A stretch of DNA of 64,000 nt. It comes from Rutidosis leptorrhynchoides (taxonomy: Eukaryota > Streptophyta > Magnoliopsida > Asterales > Asteraceae). The notes under the pieces were generated by a model. It worked only from the letters and a program-made list of their open reading frames with translations. It was not told where the DNA came from and searched no databases. The stretch lies in assembly GCF_046630445.1 (NCBI RefSeq), contig NC_092335.1, positions 633,444,001 through 633,508,000 of the forward strand. Direction: 5' to 3'. This document shows, one piece after another, positions 9,663 to 21,740 of this stretch. A program made the position numbers and the translations under genes. Numbering within the stretch: position 1 is the first letter of the stretch; each line of letters starts with the position of its first letter.

Positions 9663-12600
9663 CTCTACTAAGGAGAAGACCGAATGAAGAAACAGATTTC
9701 ATTCCGGTATATCAGGAACCCCAGTCAAAAGAGGACTGTGTGGAAATTCCTGAACCTACCTTCGAAACTAAGGAAGACACATCTGAAGAGGAAGCATTAA
9801 GAAGGACAATTTCCAAAAATGAAGAACAGATAGCATCAGTGACCGCTACTAAAGAATCAGAATTCCAGGAGAAGTATGACTCGTTAGACCGAAAGGAGAT
9901 AGCTAGGATGAAGCCATGTATCGAGGAACCTCCGGAATTGGAATTAAAGAAGTTACCCAAAAATCTGGAGTATGCATTATTAGAAGGAGAATCGCAACTC
10001 CCCGTAATCATCTCGAAAGACCTCACCCCATAAGAAAAGGCGAAATTGATTCAACTTTTGAAATCACATAAGAATGCAATTGCTTGGAAGATCTCTGATA
10101 TAAAAGGAATCAGCCCCAACTATTGCACCCACAAGATCTTCATGGAAGATGATTTCAAACCATCAGTTCAGAGGTAAAGAAGGGTCAACCCTATGATTCA
10201 AGAAGTCGTCAAGAAAGAAGTAGTCAAACTTTTGGATGCCAGTCTGATCTAACCCATTTTTGATTCACCATGGGTTAGTCGTGTTCAAGTGGTACCCAAA
10301 AAGGGAGGGACAACCGTAATTCAAAATGAGAATAATGAGCTTATTCCAACACGGGAGGTCACCGGTTGGAGGGTTTGCATAGATTATCGTAAACTAAACG
10401 TTGCAACCCGAAAAGATCATTTTCTATTACCTTTCATCGATCAAATGTTGGAACGTCTATCAGGAAATGAATACTATTGTTTCTTTAACAGTTTTTTTGG
10501 CTACTTTCAAATTCCCCTCAATCCAAAGGACCAAGAAAAGACAACCTTTACCTGTCCTTATGGAACATTTGCCTATCGACGCATGCCCTTTAGGTTATGC
10601 AATGCACCAGCTACATTCCAGCGATGCATGGTGGCAATATTCCACGACATGATTGAACGTTGTATGGAAGTCTTCATGGACGCTTTTCAGTCTTTGGTAG
10701 TACCTTTGATTCGTGCCTTTCTAACCTTGACAAGATGCTCACCCGGTGTGAAGATTTAAATTTAGTTCTGAATTGGGAAAAATGTCAATTCATGGTTAAA
10801 GAAGAGATAGTTTTAGGACATAAGATTTCAAAAGCAAGAATAGAAGTTGATAAGGCTAAGATTAAGACCATTACTAAACTCAAGAACCTACCACAGTAAA
10901 AGCGGTAAGGAGTTTCCTTGGACACGCCGGTTTTTACTAACGCTTCATTAAAGATTTCTCAAAGGTCACACGACCTCTCACTCATCTCTTAGGAAAGGAA
11001 GTTCCGTTTGTCTTCGATGAAGAATGTATTAAAGCATTCAACTATCTGAAGGAACAGCTAATACATGCGCCCATCATGATAGCTCCTGATTGGAGTTTAC
11101 CATTCGAAATCATGTGTGATGCGAGTGACTTCGCAGTTGGGTCTGTACTCGGACAACGGACAGATAAGCACTTTCATCCAATCTATTACGCCAGCAAAAC
11201 CCTAACCGGAGCTCAAGAGAATTACACTACCACGGAAAAGGAGCTGATAGCTGTAGTATTCACCTTCAACAAATTCCGTTCCGATCTCTTCACGTCCAAA
11301 ACTACGATTTATACACATCATTCAGCCCTTAAATATCTATTCACTAAGCAAGACGCTAAACCAAGACTCCTACGATGGATCTTACTCCTTCAGGAATTTG
11401 ATATTGAAATTAAAGATAAGAACGGAGAAGAGAACGTCGCAGCAGATCATCTTAGTCGTTTGGAGAACCCAGCGATGGAACAACTTAATGAACAAGATAT
11501 CAGAGATAAATTTCCGGAAGAACAGCTTATGAGTATATGACTAGCTCACATAGGATCACAATTCACTGATACTCCTTGGTATGCCGACATGGCCAACTAC
11601 CTAGTTGCCTGAGTAGTACATAAGGGAATGAGCACATCCCGAAGAAGGAAGTTCTTCACGGATGCCAAGTACTACTACTGGGAAGACCCTTACCTGTTTA
11701 GAATTTGCCCTGATTAGATAATCAGGAGGTACGTAGATGAAAAACAAGCAGCAGGGATTCTTCACCAATGTCACCACGGACCAACTGGAGGTCATCATGG
11801 AATAAACTTAACTCCAAGAAAAGTCTACGAATCAGGATTTTATTGGCCGTCTATATTCCGAGATGCGCAAGAGCTTGTAAAGCGTTGCGACGCATGCCAA
11901 AGGCAAGGTATTATCTCTATGAAGAATGAGATGCCTCGGACTAATATCCAAGCTTGCGAGATCTTCGATATATGGGGATTAGACTTCATGGGGCCATTCC
12001 CAAAGTCTAATGGGAAAGAATATGTCCTCGTAGCAGTAGATTACGTCTCCAGATGGGTCGAAGCCCAAGCATTTCCAACCAATGATGCCAAGGTCGTCAC
12101 CAACTTCCTGAAGAGACTCTTCTGCCGATTTGGAGCTCCCCGCGCTATAATAAGTGATAGAGGCACACACTTCTGCAATACTCAATTTATGAAGGTGATG
12201 CAACAATACGGAGTTACCCACAAAATGTCCATTGCCTATCATCCGCAGACTAACGGACAAGCAGAGGTCACTAACAGAGCACTCAAAAGAATTCTAGAAT
12301 GCACCGTCGGCTATCATGGAAATAAATGGGCCGAGAAACTAGACGATGCTCTGTGGGCATTCCGGACTACTTACAAGAATCCTCTAGGGACTACACCCTA
12401 CCGCATGATCTATGGAAAAGCCGGTCACCTTGCACTGGAACTCGAATATAAAGCTCTCTGGGCGCTGAAGACCTGCAACCTCGATCCCTCAGTTAGCGCT
12501 AAGCATCAGAAGATGTAGATGAATGAACTCGCTGAATTAAGAGACCAAGCATACGAAACGTCATACATCTACAAGGAACAAACGAAGCTGACACATGATG

Positions 12601-12848
12601 CAAAATTGATTCCTACAAAGTTCGCTCCTGGAGATAAAGTTATGCTCTTTAATTCTCGATTCAAGAAGTTCGCTGGAAAATTTAGATCAAGATGGAGTGG
12701 GCCATACAAAGTTGTACATGCTTTTCCACACAGAGCCGTGGAATTAGAAGGACCTACTTGCAACTTCAAAGTTAACGGCCACCGGCTAAAAGCTTATCTA
12801 GAAGACCACGATAAGGACGAGCACCTCTTCTCCTTTGACCCATTCTAA
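9663..12848 (+). pseudogene. Element G: Athila-like pol relic (RT, RNase H, integrase), heavily broken
   Basis: Starting where element A ends, one frame carries the protease-RT linker and RT ([33 protein letters not shown]). A one-base loss near 10690 and a second shift near 10895 move the frame; the last frame runs to 12848 with RNase H ([21 protein letters not shown]), an HHCC zinc region (HHGPTGG..., CDACQRQG), an integrase core ([24 protein letters not shown]) and the C-terminal region ending VNGHRLKAYLED. The RT active site FMDD is changed to FMDA. In-frame stops lie near 10031, 10174, 10249, 10936, 11538, 11610, 11715 and 12516. The closest relative here is the intact D ORF. It cannot make a working enzyme. 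Its gag and protease lie left of element A, outside the window. Confidence 0.9.
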
Positions 12849-13044
12849 AGATCTGGCAAAGAAAAGTCGAGCTGTAACGACTTGATAAACAAAGCATTCT
12901 TGGGAGGCACCCCTTGCTTATCCTTTTATTTTCTTTATTTTTATTTCAATTAATTTCAGTCTCCAAAAATATTATCTCTGTGTACTAACAACTAAGCGCC
13001 ATACTTGCGCTTAGTACTTAAATGCTAAGTTCAGGAGCTTTAGT
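12849..13044 (+). other. Element G spacer after pol
   Basis: A short non-coding stretch with T-rich runs between pol and the third ORF of G. No gene is seen. Confidence 0.5.
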
Positions 13045-13234
13045 TTACATTCTAGTTCGTAGGAGGAGGACTCCTAGAGTTTACTCATCAGGAAGCAAAT
13101 GGTGATCAGAACAGGCCATCAACAGGGCAATTAGGCCCAAGGCGATTGATATTGGAAAGTGTTGAAGAGGATATTGGCACAACACCGCCACCTCCTCGTG
13201 TTCGACGATCTAGACGTTTAGCTAGGAGACCTGC
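13045..13234 (+). pseudogene. Element G third ORF, 5' piece (split by element C)
   Basis: A frame rich in proline and arginine (EEDIGTTPPPPRVRRSRR...) runs into the insertion point of element C and continues in phase at 39005 (EHTQPLETHESQ...). It follows pol, where many Athila-type elements carry an extra ORF, but I recognise no domain. It is broken by stops and a frameshift further on. Confidence 0.5.
13230..13234 (+). repeat. Target site duplication of element C (left), CCTGC
   Basis: CCTGC directly precedes the 5' LTR of C and is repeated at 39000-39004 directly after its 3' LTR. Confidence 0.95.
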
Positions 13235-16200
13235 TGTAACGACCCGACTTTTTCGACTTATAATTTTACTTATTACTTTCACGAAACTGCGTATTTGTGC
13301 GTACTGATTATTTTCTGGGATCATTAATGATGCTAATTACTTTCATTACTATCTACAACGTGTTTTTAAGTACTTGGTTACTTAACATGATCCTTGAGTG
13401 CTTTTACGACCGTTAGTGTCACTTATCGTTTTAAACGAGATACGTACTTGGTACACGTTAAACTTTCGTCATAATTGGAATATTATGACTACGTAAATGT
13501 AATTGTTATTTATTAATGACAATCACTTGGTTGTATGGTTCCTTAATTATGCTTAGTGTTTACTACTGCTTACTAGTTACCTTAATGGACTATACCTTAG
13601 TGGACTTCCAACGCCCAACCTACTTAACTTAATGGACTCACTAAATGGACTAGTTAATGTACTAAATTAGCCCATGAAGCATAAGACAAAATCCATTAGT
13701 AAATAAGACAAGTATTAAGCATGCTAGTGTACCATTACTTACATGTTTTAACATCTTATACCATGCCACCCAACATGTACATCCACCACCATGTACTACC
13801 ATCCAATAGCAAGCAAATGGTCCCCCCATGCCACCCATGAAACCGTCGGCCTAAAGAGGCTCCAACACCACCACCATTTCATTTTAACACTCACATTTTC
13901 ATTTCAAAACACACACACACACACTCTTTTTCTCTCAAGTTTCTCTCTAGCTTTTCTTGAAGAACTTGAAGGTTTAAACTCTTTTTCTTTCCTTTTTCTT
14001 CTTTCAAAACCGTAATCATCATCATCTTGTTATTATTATTGGATTTTGGTTCTTGTAACTTAAATCCTTATGTTATCTTGCATTCTTTAATTACTTGTAT
14101 GATAAAGAAGCAAGAACAAGGATGAAAGCTTTGTAGCTTTTGGTTCTACATGAAACTTGTAATAAATCTAAGGATCAATTACTTTAAGATCCTCTTTATG
14201 TTCAAGTATTGGAACTTTAAAGTTCATTTCATGAAGATTCAAGCTTGTAACTTGATATCTCTTTATATAAAGGATCCAAACTTGATCTTGTTTATTTTTA
14301 ACTTTAAATCTATCATTTATGTTTGAGGATTTTGATTTATATAAGTTACTTGGTCAAAGATTACTTGTTAACTTTGATCTCATAAATCTTGTAACCAAAG
14401 TCTAACTTTGAAAGTTCAAGAACAAGAAAGTTTAAGCTTACTAGTTTATAACTTTCACTCATCTAAGATTGATCTAAGTTATATAACTTATGGTCATCTA
14501 ACTTGTTAAAACAAGAGTTCATTAATTTGTGTTCACTTTACTTTACAAAATCTAAGTTTCATAATTTATGGTTGTGTAAAGTTGAAAGTCTAAGTGTTTT
14601 GACTTAGGATTTCACCAAGAACATGAGATCTAGACTTTTTAGTCTAAGATCTTTAATATCTAGTTAAGATCTAAGTTCTCTAGCTTAAGGTCTTGCTTAT
14701 TTAGTTTGATTCTAAGTTTATAGCTTAATAAGACTTGTATTTGTGTTGAAACTAAGAAAATTGATGTAACTTTGGTTCATCACCTTGCTCAAACTCTCAC
14801 ATGAGTTGTGTTTTAATTCTTAGACTTGACTCTTGTGTGTTTATGGTAAAACCTTGATTAAAGTGATGCTAATACATCAACGAGTTGTACACTTGAAGCT
14901 ACAAGCATCAAGGATGAGAACCGTGATGAGCATCAAGCACCAAGAATTCCACCGAAGCACTTTATTACTGTTTTCAGGGTCTGATCAGGCCCCTGGACTT
15001 CTGGAAAAGTTGATTTCCAGATATTTCGGTTCGATTAGATGACTTTTCGTTTAAGACTCGTCTTAATCCGATATACGGTTTAGGATTTATAGCCTTCCGA
15101 AAGTCACTATGCCTTTGTAACGTTGTGCTGAAATTTCTGACCTACTCGCACTTAAACCGTTGCCACGGTCAAACGAAGACGATTGAGGTTCTAAAAATTG
15201 GTCAGCGGTTAGAGGACTCACATACGGAGCCATGTCCACTGACTACGCGTCTTTTCGATTAGTATAGAGGTCGTAACAGCTGAACGAAGTCAGCCTTTGT
15301 TTCGATCTCTATTCTTGATTGAAACTTACCTTACTTTTTACGTACGATGATTATGATGATGATACTTAAGACCTAATTTACGTACTTTCAAACCTTTGGG
15401 AACGATTTACTAACTTAGTAACTTTTGACTTAGGTTGAGGACCTTTCGGACCAACTTACTTGCTTACTTATCTCGTATCGACTTTTACTGCTTATTCACT
15501 ATGAGTTATAGCATACCTTTTTACTTCAACTATTTTTGGGACTGAGAATACATGCGCTTTTTATGTTTTACTTACTAGGCACGAGTACTTAAAATTTACA
15601 TATGTGTGGGTTATATAACGGCATAAACTTTCCCCTTAGCTCGGTAACGTTTAGTCATTGGTTTTTGAACCGGTGAACGCGAATCTTAGATATGGATCCA
15701 TAGGGTTTTACATCCTCACTTTGGCTAGTCGCGCTAGCATTTAACGGGTGTTTAATACTTCGCAAACTTACGCACTCGCCAAGTGTACTTTTAGGGGGTG
15801 ATATTACGTTAAGTTAGTTACCAAGTGCCCACGGTTAAGCATATACTTTTCATACTATTTTGAAATACGAAATCTCGTGGCCTACCTTACATTACTATTA
15901 CTATTAAACTATAGCTCACCAACATTCATGTTGACCTTGTTAAGCATGTTATTTCTCAGGTGCTTAGACGTTTGATGCTTTCGCTGTATTAGTCTCGCTG
16001 TTAGACTTGCTGTGTAGACTCCCGCTGCTTTGTTAGAGATGTCTCTGCATGAAACTTTTACCTTGCATTCATAACCTATGTTACATTTTGAACAATGAAT
16101 TTGTAATAACCTTGGTGTCACATACTATGTTAATGCTTTCTATTCGTAGAAGCACACTACCGTTTGTAAAACATTTAACGTCGGTAAAGACGTTACCCTT

Positions 16201-16303
16201 TTCATGAATGCAAACTTATTTTAAAACAGCATATAGTGTTTGACCTTGTAATGATCCTGTTGTTGATGATCCATACACGTTAATTTGGTACGGGGCGTCA
16301 CAT
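13235..16303 (+). repeat. Element C 5' LTR
   Basis: Starts TGTAACGACCCGAC and ends GGGGCGTCACA. It contains a CA repeat (13910-13922), a CT-rich stretch (13923-14010) likely near the transcript start, and a run with repeated aagtttaag / tctaagtt phrases (14150-14760). The box GGGACTGAGAATACATGCGC is at 15538-15557. No coding sequence is recognised; the ORFs at 13791-14015 and 14833-15042 are low-complexity or unsupported. Confidence 0.95.
15533..15557 (+). other. Conserved LTR box (GGGACTGAGAATACATGCGC) in C
   Basis: This 24-25 bp box is found in the LTRs of elements A, B, C and E, although most of the surrounding LTR sequence differs. See also 248-271, 6910-6933, 21072-21096, 31209-31233, 38230-38254 and 51696-51720. 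Confidence 0.75.
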
Positions 16304-16305
16304 TT

Positions 16306-16317
16306 GGTATCATAGCA
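16306..16317 (+). promoter_or_regulatory. Element C primer binding site (Met-tRNA type, one mismatch)
   Basis: TGGTATCATAGC two bases after the 5' LTR; one base differs from the initiator-Met consensus TGGTATCAGAGC. Confidence 0.8.
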
Positions 16318-16651
16318 TTGGTTGTAGGGAATTAGGTTGCATTAGTGAGTCTAGACCAAACCGAGTAGGATTCACTAATAGGACTAATCTACAACTTGCT
16401 TGTTTACTTGTTTCTGCGGAACTTACTGCATGCTACTGCTTACTTTTACTACTATATGCCGTATGCTACTACTTGTTCTCGCTACTGCATTCTACTATCT
16501 GCTTTCGATTGCATGATACTTCTGTAGGATTTTGTTATTTTGCCATGCTATGTAATGCCGTAGACGATCTAGGCTGCCGTAGTTAATTTGCCTGATTACG
16601 TGCTTGCTATATGTCTTACTGACATGGAAAAAGTTATTTTTCCTTGTTTAG
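16318..16651 (+). other. Element C 5' untranslated leader
   Basis: Non-coding sequence between primer site and leader ORF, rich in ctact/actgctt phrases. No structure is called. Confidence 0.5.
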
Positions 16652-17490
16652 ATGTCGGACATACCGCCCATTATCATTGATTTGGAGAGTGACTCACATT
16701 CATCTGCCACCGCGCCCACTATTGTTGCTGACTCACAAATCCCGTCATCGTTACCCTTCGGCGATTATGGCGATTCGTCCTCTGAGGACAGTAGCCACGC
16801 ACCTGACCTGACGATCATCTCAGACGGAGACGAGGATCCAGAGGAGATTCCAGCTCCACCCAGCCCAGGACTCCCGGAGCCACATCACCATTCCGGTGGT
16901 ACTATGATTTCTGTGGGAAATGGGGACGGTCCTTTCCGTAATGAGCGTGGACATTGGGTTAGACGCCTTGCTGATGGACGTGTCGTGCCGATTCCACCTG
17001 GCCGATATCGACTTATGTCCACCGGCCAGGCACATCCACCCGAAGACGATGATCCTGCCTTACCTTCCGACGATTCAGACGGTTCATCATCCGATGACTC
17101 CAACGAGGAGGATCCCGAGGAGGATTCTGAGGAGGACTCTGAGGAGGAGCCCGTGCAGCCGCCCTCTACCATTTCGATGGTACTGTTATTCCAGGGGTTA
17201 ACGGAGGAAGACCGTTCGTGGACGCACGTGGACAGTTTGTTAGGGTTACCGCCCGTAAGCGGGTTGTGCCATACCCTGCTGATCCATTCGTACGTAAGGC
17301 CACCCGTTATGCGCCATCTACTTCTGGTGCACCATCTGCCCCACCGGCACCACCGGCACCACCTGCCCCGCTAGCATCTCCCGCCATCAAGGAGTTGACG
17401 AGGGAAGTGCATGCCTTACGTGCTCGAGTGACTGAGCTCGAGGACAAGTTGTTCCACACGATGGACATCCTTTATCCACCATCACCATAG
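16652..17490 (+). pseudogene. Element C acidic leader ORF upstream of gag, one frameshift
   Basis: An ATG at 16652 opens a frame with very acidic, serine-rich segments (DLESDSHSS near the start, and DSDGSSSDDSNEEDPEED about residues 140-157). Between them is a short basic segment RGHWVRRLADGRVVPIPPG. Near 17165-17185 the frame shifts: the continuing sense is in another frame (FDGTVIPGVNGG..., then the 17218-17490 ORF), with repeated PPAPPAP and a leucine heptad stretch EVHALRARVTELEDKL before the stop at 17490. Apart from this one shift the reading is open for about 840 bp. A similar acidic ORF with a terminal coiled-coil-like stretch occurs in element A. It is not gag, pol or env as I know them; function is unknown. 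It could be an RNA- or chromatin-binding accessory protein, but that is a guess. Confidence 0.65.
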
Positions 17491-17795
17491 GGCTATTGTA
17501 TTAGATTTCCTTATGTAATCCTGTTAGTAGTTTCATGTTTTACTCATGTATTGTGCGAACCTTATGCGGATGTATGCAACTTTCTTATTAATGAATGGAA
17601 CTTAATGTTGTTTAATTATTATACGGTGTTCTATTTAAGTTATTACGTGATGGTTTTTATGCTATATGTGACTTGTTTGCCATGCTTAGTTAATGTGGGA
17701 CGTGATGTTTCCATATTGGTTACCATATACTATAATATTATGGATTATTGAATGCTGGATTTTGACTTAAGTCAAAACTTTTGTTTAGAAGATCA
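17491..17795 (+). other. Element C spacer between leader ORF and gag
   Basis: AT-rich non-coding stretch. The small ORF 17551-17751 is low-complexity and hydrophobic without support. Confidence 0.5.
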
Positions 17796-20264
17796 ATGGC
17801 AAACGGAAGAGTTCCAAGGGAAATGCCTACAGCAGCACAGATTGAGGAAATGATTGCTACTCGAGTAGCCGCAGCTATGGCAGATGCCAATCCCCAAGCT
17901 CCACCGGCTAACCAGAACATCCAGAACGGGTGCACTTATAAGGAATTTCAGAGTTGCAAGCCCCACAATTTCAGTGGTACTGAAGGGCCAGTTGGGATGA
18001 CAAGATGGTTTGAGAAGTTGGAATCAGTATTCCGTGTGAGTAACTGCTCAAAAGTGAACAAAACTAAGTACGCCTCCTGCACGCTGTCGGACGGCGCTTT
18101 AACCTGGTGGAACACACTCGCCCATGCGCGAGGGAGTGATGAAGCTTACACTACACCATGGAAAGAGTTCAAAAGGGATATGATCGAGGAGTACTGCCCG
18201 AGAACAGAGATTCAGAAAATGGAAGCGGAGTTCTGAGAACTGAAGGTTGTGGGAACTGACCTTGACGGCTATAACCGGAGGTATTTGGAGTTAGCTTTGA
18301 TGTGCCCCACGATGGTTACCCCTGAATTTAAGCGAATGGAATGATATTTGTGGGGACTTTCCAAGACCATCCAGGGAAATGTCACCTCTTCGAAACCAGC
18401 AGATGTCCCGGAAGCTATGCGCATAGCGCACACCCTGATGAACCAGATCACCCGCAAGGAACCAGAGAAAGCAAAATCAGAATCAGGAGATAGTAATGAG
18501 AAACGTAAGTGGGACGAAAACAGGGGAAAAGTCTTTGATCAAAACCCAGCTAAGAGGCATGAGAGTTTCAAGGGAAACAACGACTGGAGGAACCCTAACC
18601 CGAACCCTAGCTCGAACCCTAACTACAAGGGTAGTCTACCACAGTGCAAGAGATGATATAAGCATCATACTGGGTACTGCAACGTGGTATGTGAAAAGTG
18701 TAAGAGGACTGGACACGTTGGCAAAGATTGCAAGATCACCACCCCCACTTTGAGGACAAACCCTACTGGACCAAAGAAGTGTTTTGAGTGCGGTCAGCAG
18801 GGCCACTTCAAGAATGAATGCCCGAACAAGAAGAAGGATGGCGGGCCAGCACGTGAAAGAGTCTTCAACATGAACGCTAAGGATGCCCGAGAGGAACATG
18901 ACTTGGTCACAGGTACATTCACTATCAATAACCTATTAGCTTCTGTCTTATTCGATACCGGTGCCGATAGAAGTTATGTATGTATACATTTTTGTTCTAA
19001 GATAGACTGGTCGTTAGTACCTTTAGACGAGAGTATTCTTGTTGAAGTAGCCAATGGGAAGCTTGAGAAAGCTAACCAAATTGGCCGAGGAGGTATAATA
19101 AACCTAGCTGGTGTGGACTTTGAGATCGATTTGATACCCATCAAGTTGGGAAGCTTTGATGTAATTGTCGGTATGGACTGGTTATCCAAAGTAAGAGCAG
19201 AAGTTGTCTGTGGATAAAAGATTATCCGTATACCTCGTGAAGACGGTGTGCCATTGATTATTTACGGGGAGAGATGTAACCCGAAGCTGAACCTCATTAG
19301 TTGCATGAAGGCACATAAAGTCATGAGAAAAGGGCGTTTCGCTATTTTGGCACATGTGAAGAAGTTAGAAACCGAGGAGAAGAGCGTAGATGATGTACAA
19401 ATTGTGAACGAATTTCTCGATGTCTTTCCAGAAGAATTGCCGGAATTGCCCCCACCGAGAGCAGTAGAGTTTTAGATTGATCTAGTGCCAGGAGCTGCAC
19501 CGGTAGCTCGCGCACCTTATCGACTCGCACCTTCCGAAATGCAAGAGTTGCAGAGTCAACTACAAGAACTGCTAGACCGTGGATTTATCCAACCAAGCTC
19601 TTCGCCTTGGGGCGCTCCTATTTTATTTGTGAAGAAGAAGGACGGATCTTTCCGCACGTGTATCGATTATCGTGAACTGAACAAGTTGACGATTAAGAAT
19701 CGGTATCCCCTTCCCAGAATTGAAGATCTTTTCGATCAGCTGGAAGGATCCAGTGTTTACTCTAAGATCGATTTACGATGAGGTTATCACCAGTTGAGGG
19801 TGAAGGAGAGCGATGTGATGAAGACTGCGTTCAGAACCCGTTATGGTCATTATGAGTTTCTCGTGATGCCATTCGGTTTAACCAACGCACCTTCCGTGTT
19901 CATGGATCTCATGAATCGAGTATGCAAGCCGTACCTGGACAAGTTCGTTATCGTCTTCATAGATGATATCCTCATCTACTCCAAAAGCGAAGAAGAACAT
20001 GAGCAACACCTTCGACTAGTGTTGGAACTCTTGAGATAAGAGCAACTTTATGCCAAATTTTCCAAGTGTGAGTTTTGGTTGAAGGAAGTCCAATTTCTTG
20101 GTCATATTGTGAGCGATCAGGGTATCAAAGTTGATCCCGCAAAGATCGAAGCCATCAGCAAGTGGGAAACCCCCACTACTCCTACTCATATCCGCCAATT
20201 CTTAGGTCTCGCCGGTTACTACCGAAGGTTCATTGAAGGTTTCTCATTGATTGCGCGTCCTTCG
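17796..20264 (+). pseudogene. Element C gag-pol, 5' part (gag, protease, RT), interrupted by element B
   Basis: The ATG at 17796 starts a single frame that holds to the insertion of element B. Gag has CTYKEFQSCKPHNFSGTEG and LTWWNTLA. Two CCHC zinc knuckles follow (CEKCKRTGHVGKDC and CFECGQQGHFKNEC), then the protease site LFDTGADRSYV, then RT ([49 protein letters not shown]). There are seven in-frame stops: near 18234, 18342, 18654, 19215, 19473, 19779 and 20037. I see no frameshift in about 2.47 kb. The coding continues after B at 33920. As it stands it cannot make a full polyprotein. Confidence 0.92.
20260..20264 (+). repeat. Target site duplication of element B (left), CTTCG
   Basis: CTTCG lies directly before the left LTR of B and again at 33915-33919 directly after its right LTR. 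Confidence 0.95.
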
Positions 20265-21189
20265 TGAAATGTTCCGTTCATATCGATTATAAACGTTTCA
20301 TATTAATTGGTTTCGTTGCGAGGTTTTGACCTCTATATGAGACATTTTTCAAAGACTGCATTCGTTTTTAAAACAAACCATAACCTTTATTTTATCGACA
20401 AAGGTTTAAAAGACACAACCAAGATTATCAAGTAATGATAATCTAAAATATCACACTTACACATGACCATTACATAATGGTTTACAATATTAATATGTTA
20501 CAATAAAGAAAGTTTCTCAAATGCAGTTTTTAAACAATATTAAACAAGCATGTTGACTCCAAATTTTGTCCTTAATTTAGCATGCAACAGCGGAAGCTCT
20601 TAATAATCACCTGAGAATAAACATGCTTTAAACGCCAACAAAAATGTTGGTGAGTTATAGGTTTAATCTATATATTTATCAAATCGTAATAATAGACCAC
20701 AAGATTTCATTTTTCAATAACATGCAATCTGCATAAAAATCATTCATATGGCGAACACCTGGTAACCGACATTAACAAGATGCATATAGAATATCCCCAA
20801 ACAGAATCCTCTCGTCTGTATAATATTAACTCGAAGTACTAAAGCATACCATTTTCCAGCATGGGGGGAGTTAGTGCCCGTAGATCTACCTTTAGGATTC
20901 GCGTCAATTAATGGCCATTATACCGGCTCCATACCATTTTCCAGCATGAAGGTTGTATAATAAACATTAATTCTTAGGTTACCAAGCTAAAAGGGTGATA
21001 TTCGGTATAGTAATCCAACCATAGAATGTAATTTCAAGTACTTGTGTCTATTTTGTAAAACATTTACAAAACTGCATGTATTCTCATCCCAAAAATATTA
21101 GATAGTAAAGATGGGACTATAACTCACTTTCACGTATTTTCACTTCGTCGGAAAATAAGACTTGACCACGGGTCGATTCACAAACCTAT

Positions 21190-21302
<113 letters not shown>

Positions 21303-21435
21303 AAATGTGATAGAAATATATTCATATCATATTTTTATTTACGTTTTAACGATTTAAGTTGTCAAGTTAGCAGTCCAACGTTAGTAGTTCACAATTAGTA
21401 GTACATATATAGTTCAACACATAGTATACACGTAT

Positions 21436-21740
21436 TGTATAAGAATCAATCATGACCCACGATACAGCTATTGTCTTTGAAGTCATCTCGACGTATTGTG
21501 TATGTGGTGTCTTTCGATTTATCCGACGAATTGTATATATAATGTCTAAGACTCAATCACGACCCACTGTACAACTATTGTCTTTGAAGTTATCTCGATG
21601 TATTGTGTACATGTGTCTTACGATTTATCTGACGTATTGTATATATATTGTCTAAGGTTTAATCACGACCCACTGTACAACTATTGTCTTTGAAGTTATC
21701 TCGACGTATTGTGTACATGTGTCTTACGATTAACCAAGAC
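21436..21740. repeat. Three ~107-bp tandem repeats in the B 3' LTR
   Basis: Units begin near 21436, 21543 and 21650, each containing tattgtctttgaagt and a gtgtctt(a/t)cgatt end. The same array is at 31547-31850 in the other LTR, and two related units are in element A (4201-4415). Confidence 0.9.

Noticed and set aside
18590..18635. Telomere-like CCCTAA motifs (aaccctaacccgaaccctag)
   Set aside because: They fall in frame in the C gag and encode an NPNPNP-type stretch; spacing is irregular, so an interstitial telomere is not supported.
21452..21655. 67-residue ORF present in both B LTRs (also 31563-31766)
   Set aside because: It is the translation of the 107-bp tandem repeats; no codon-type constraint is seen between repeats.
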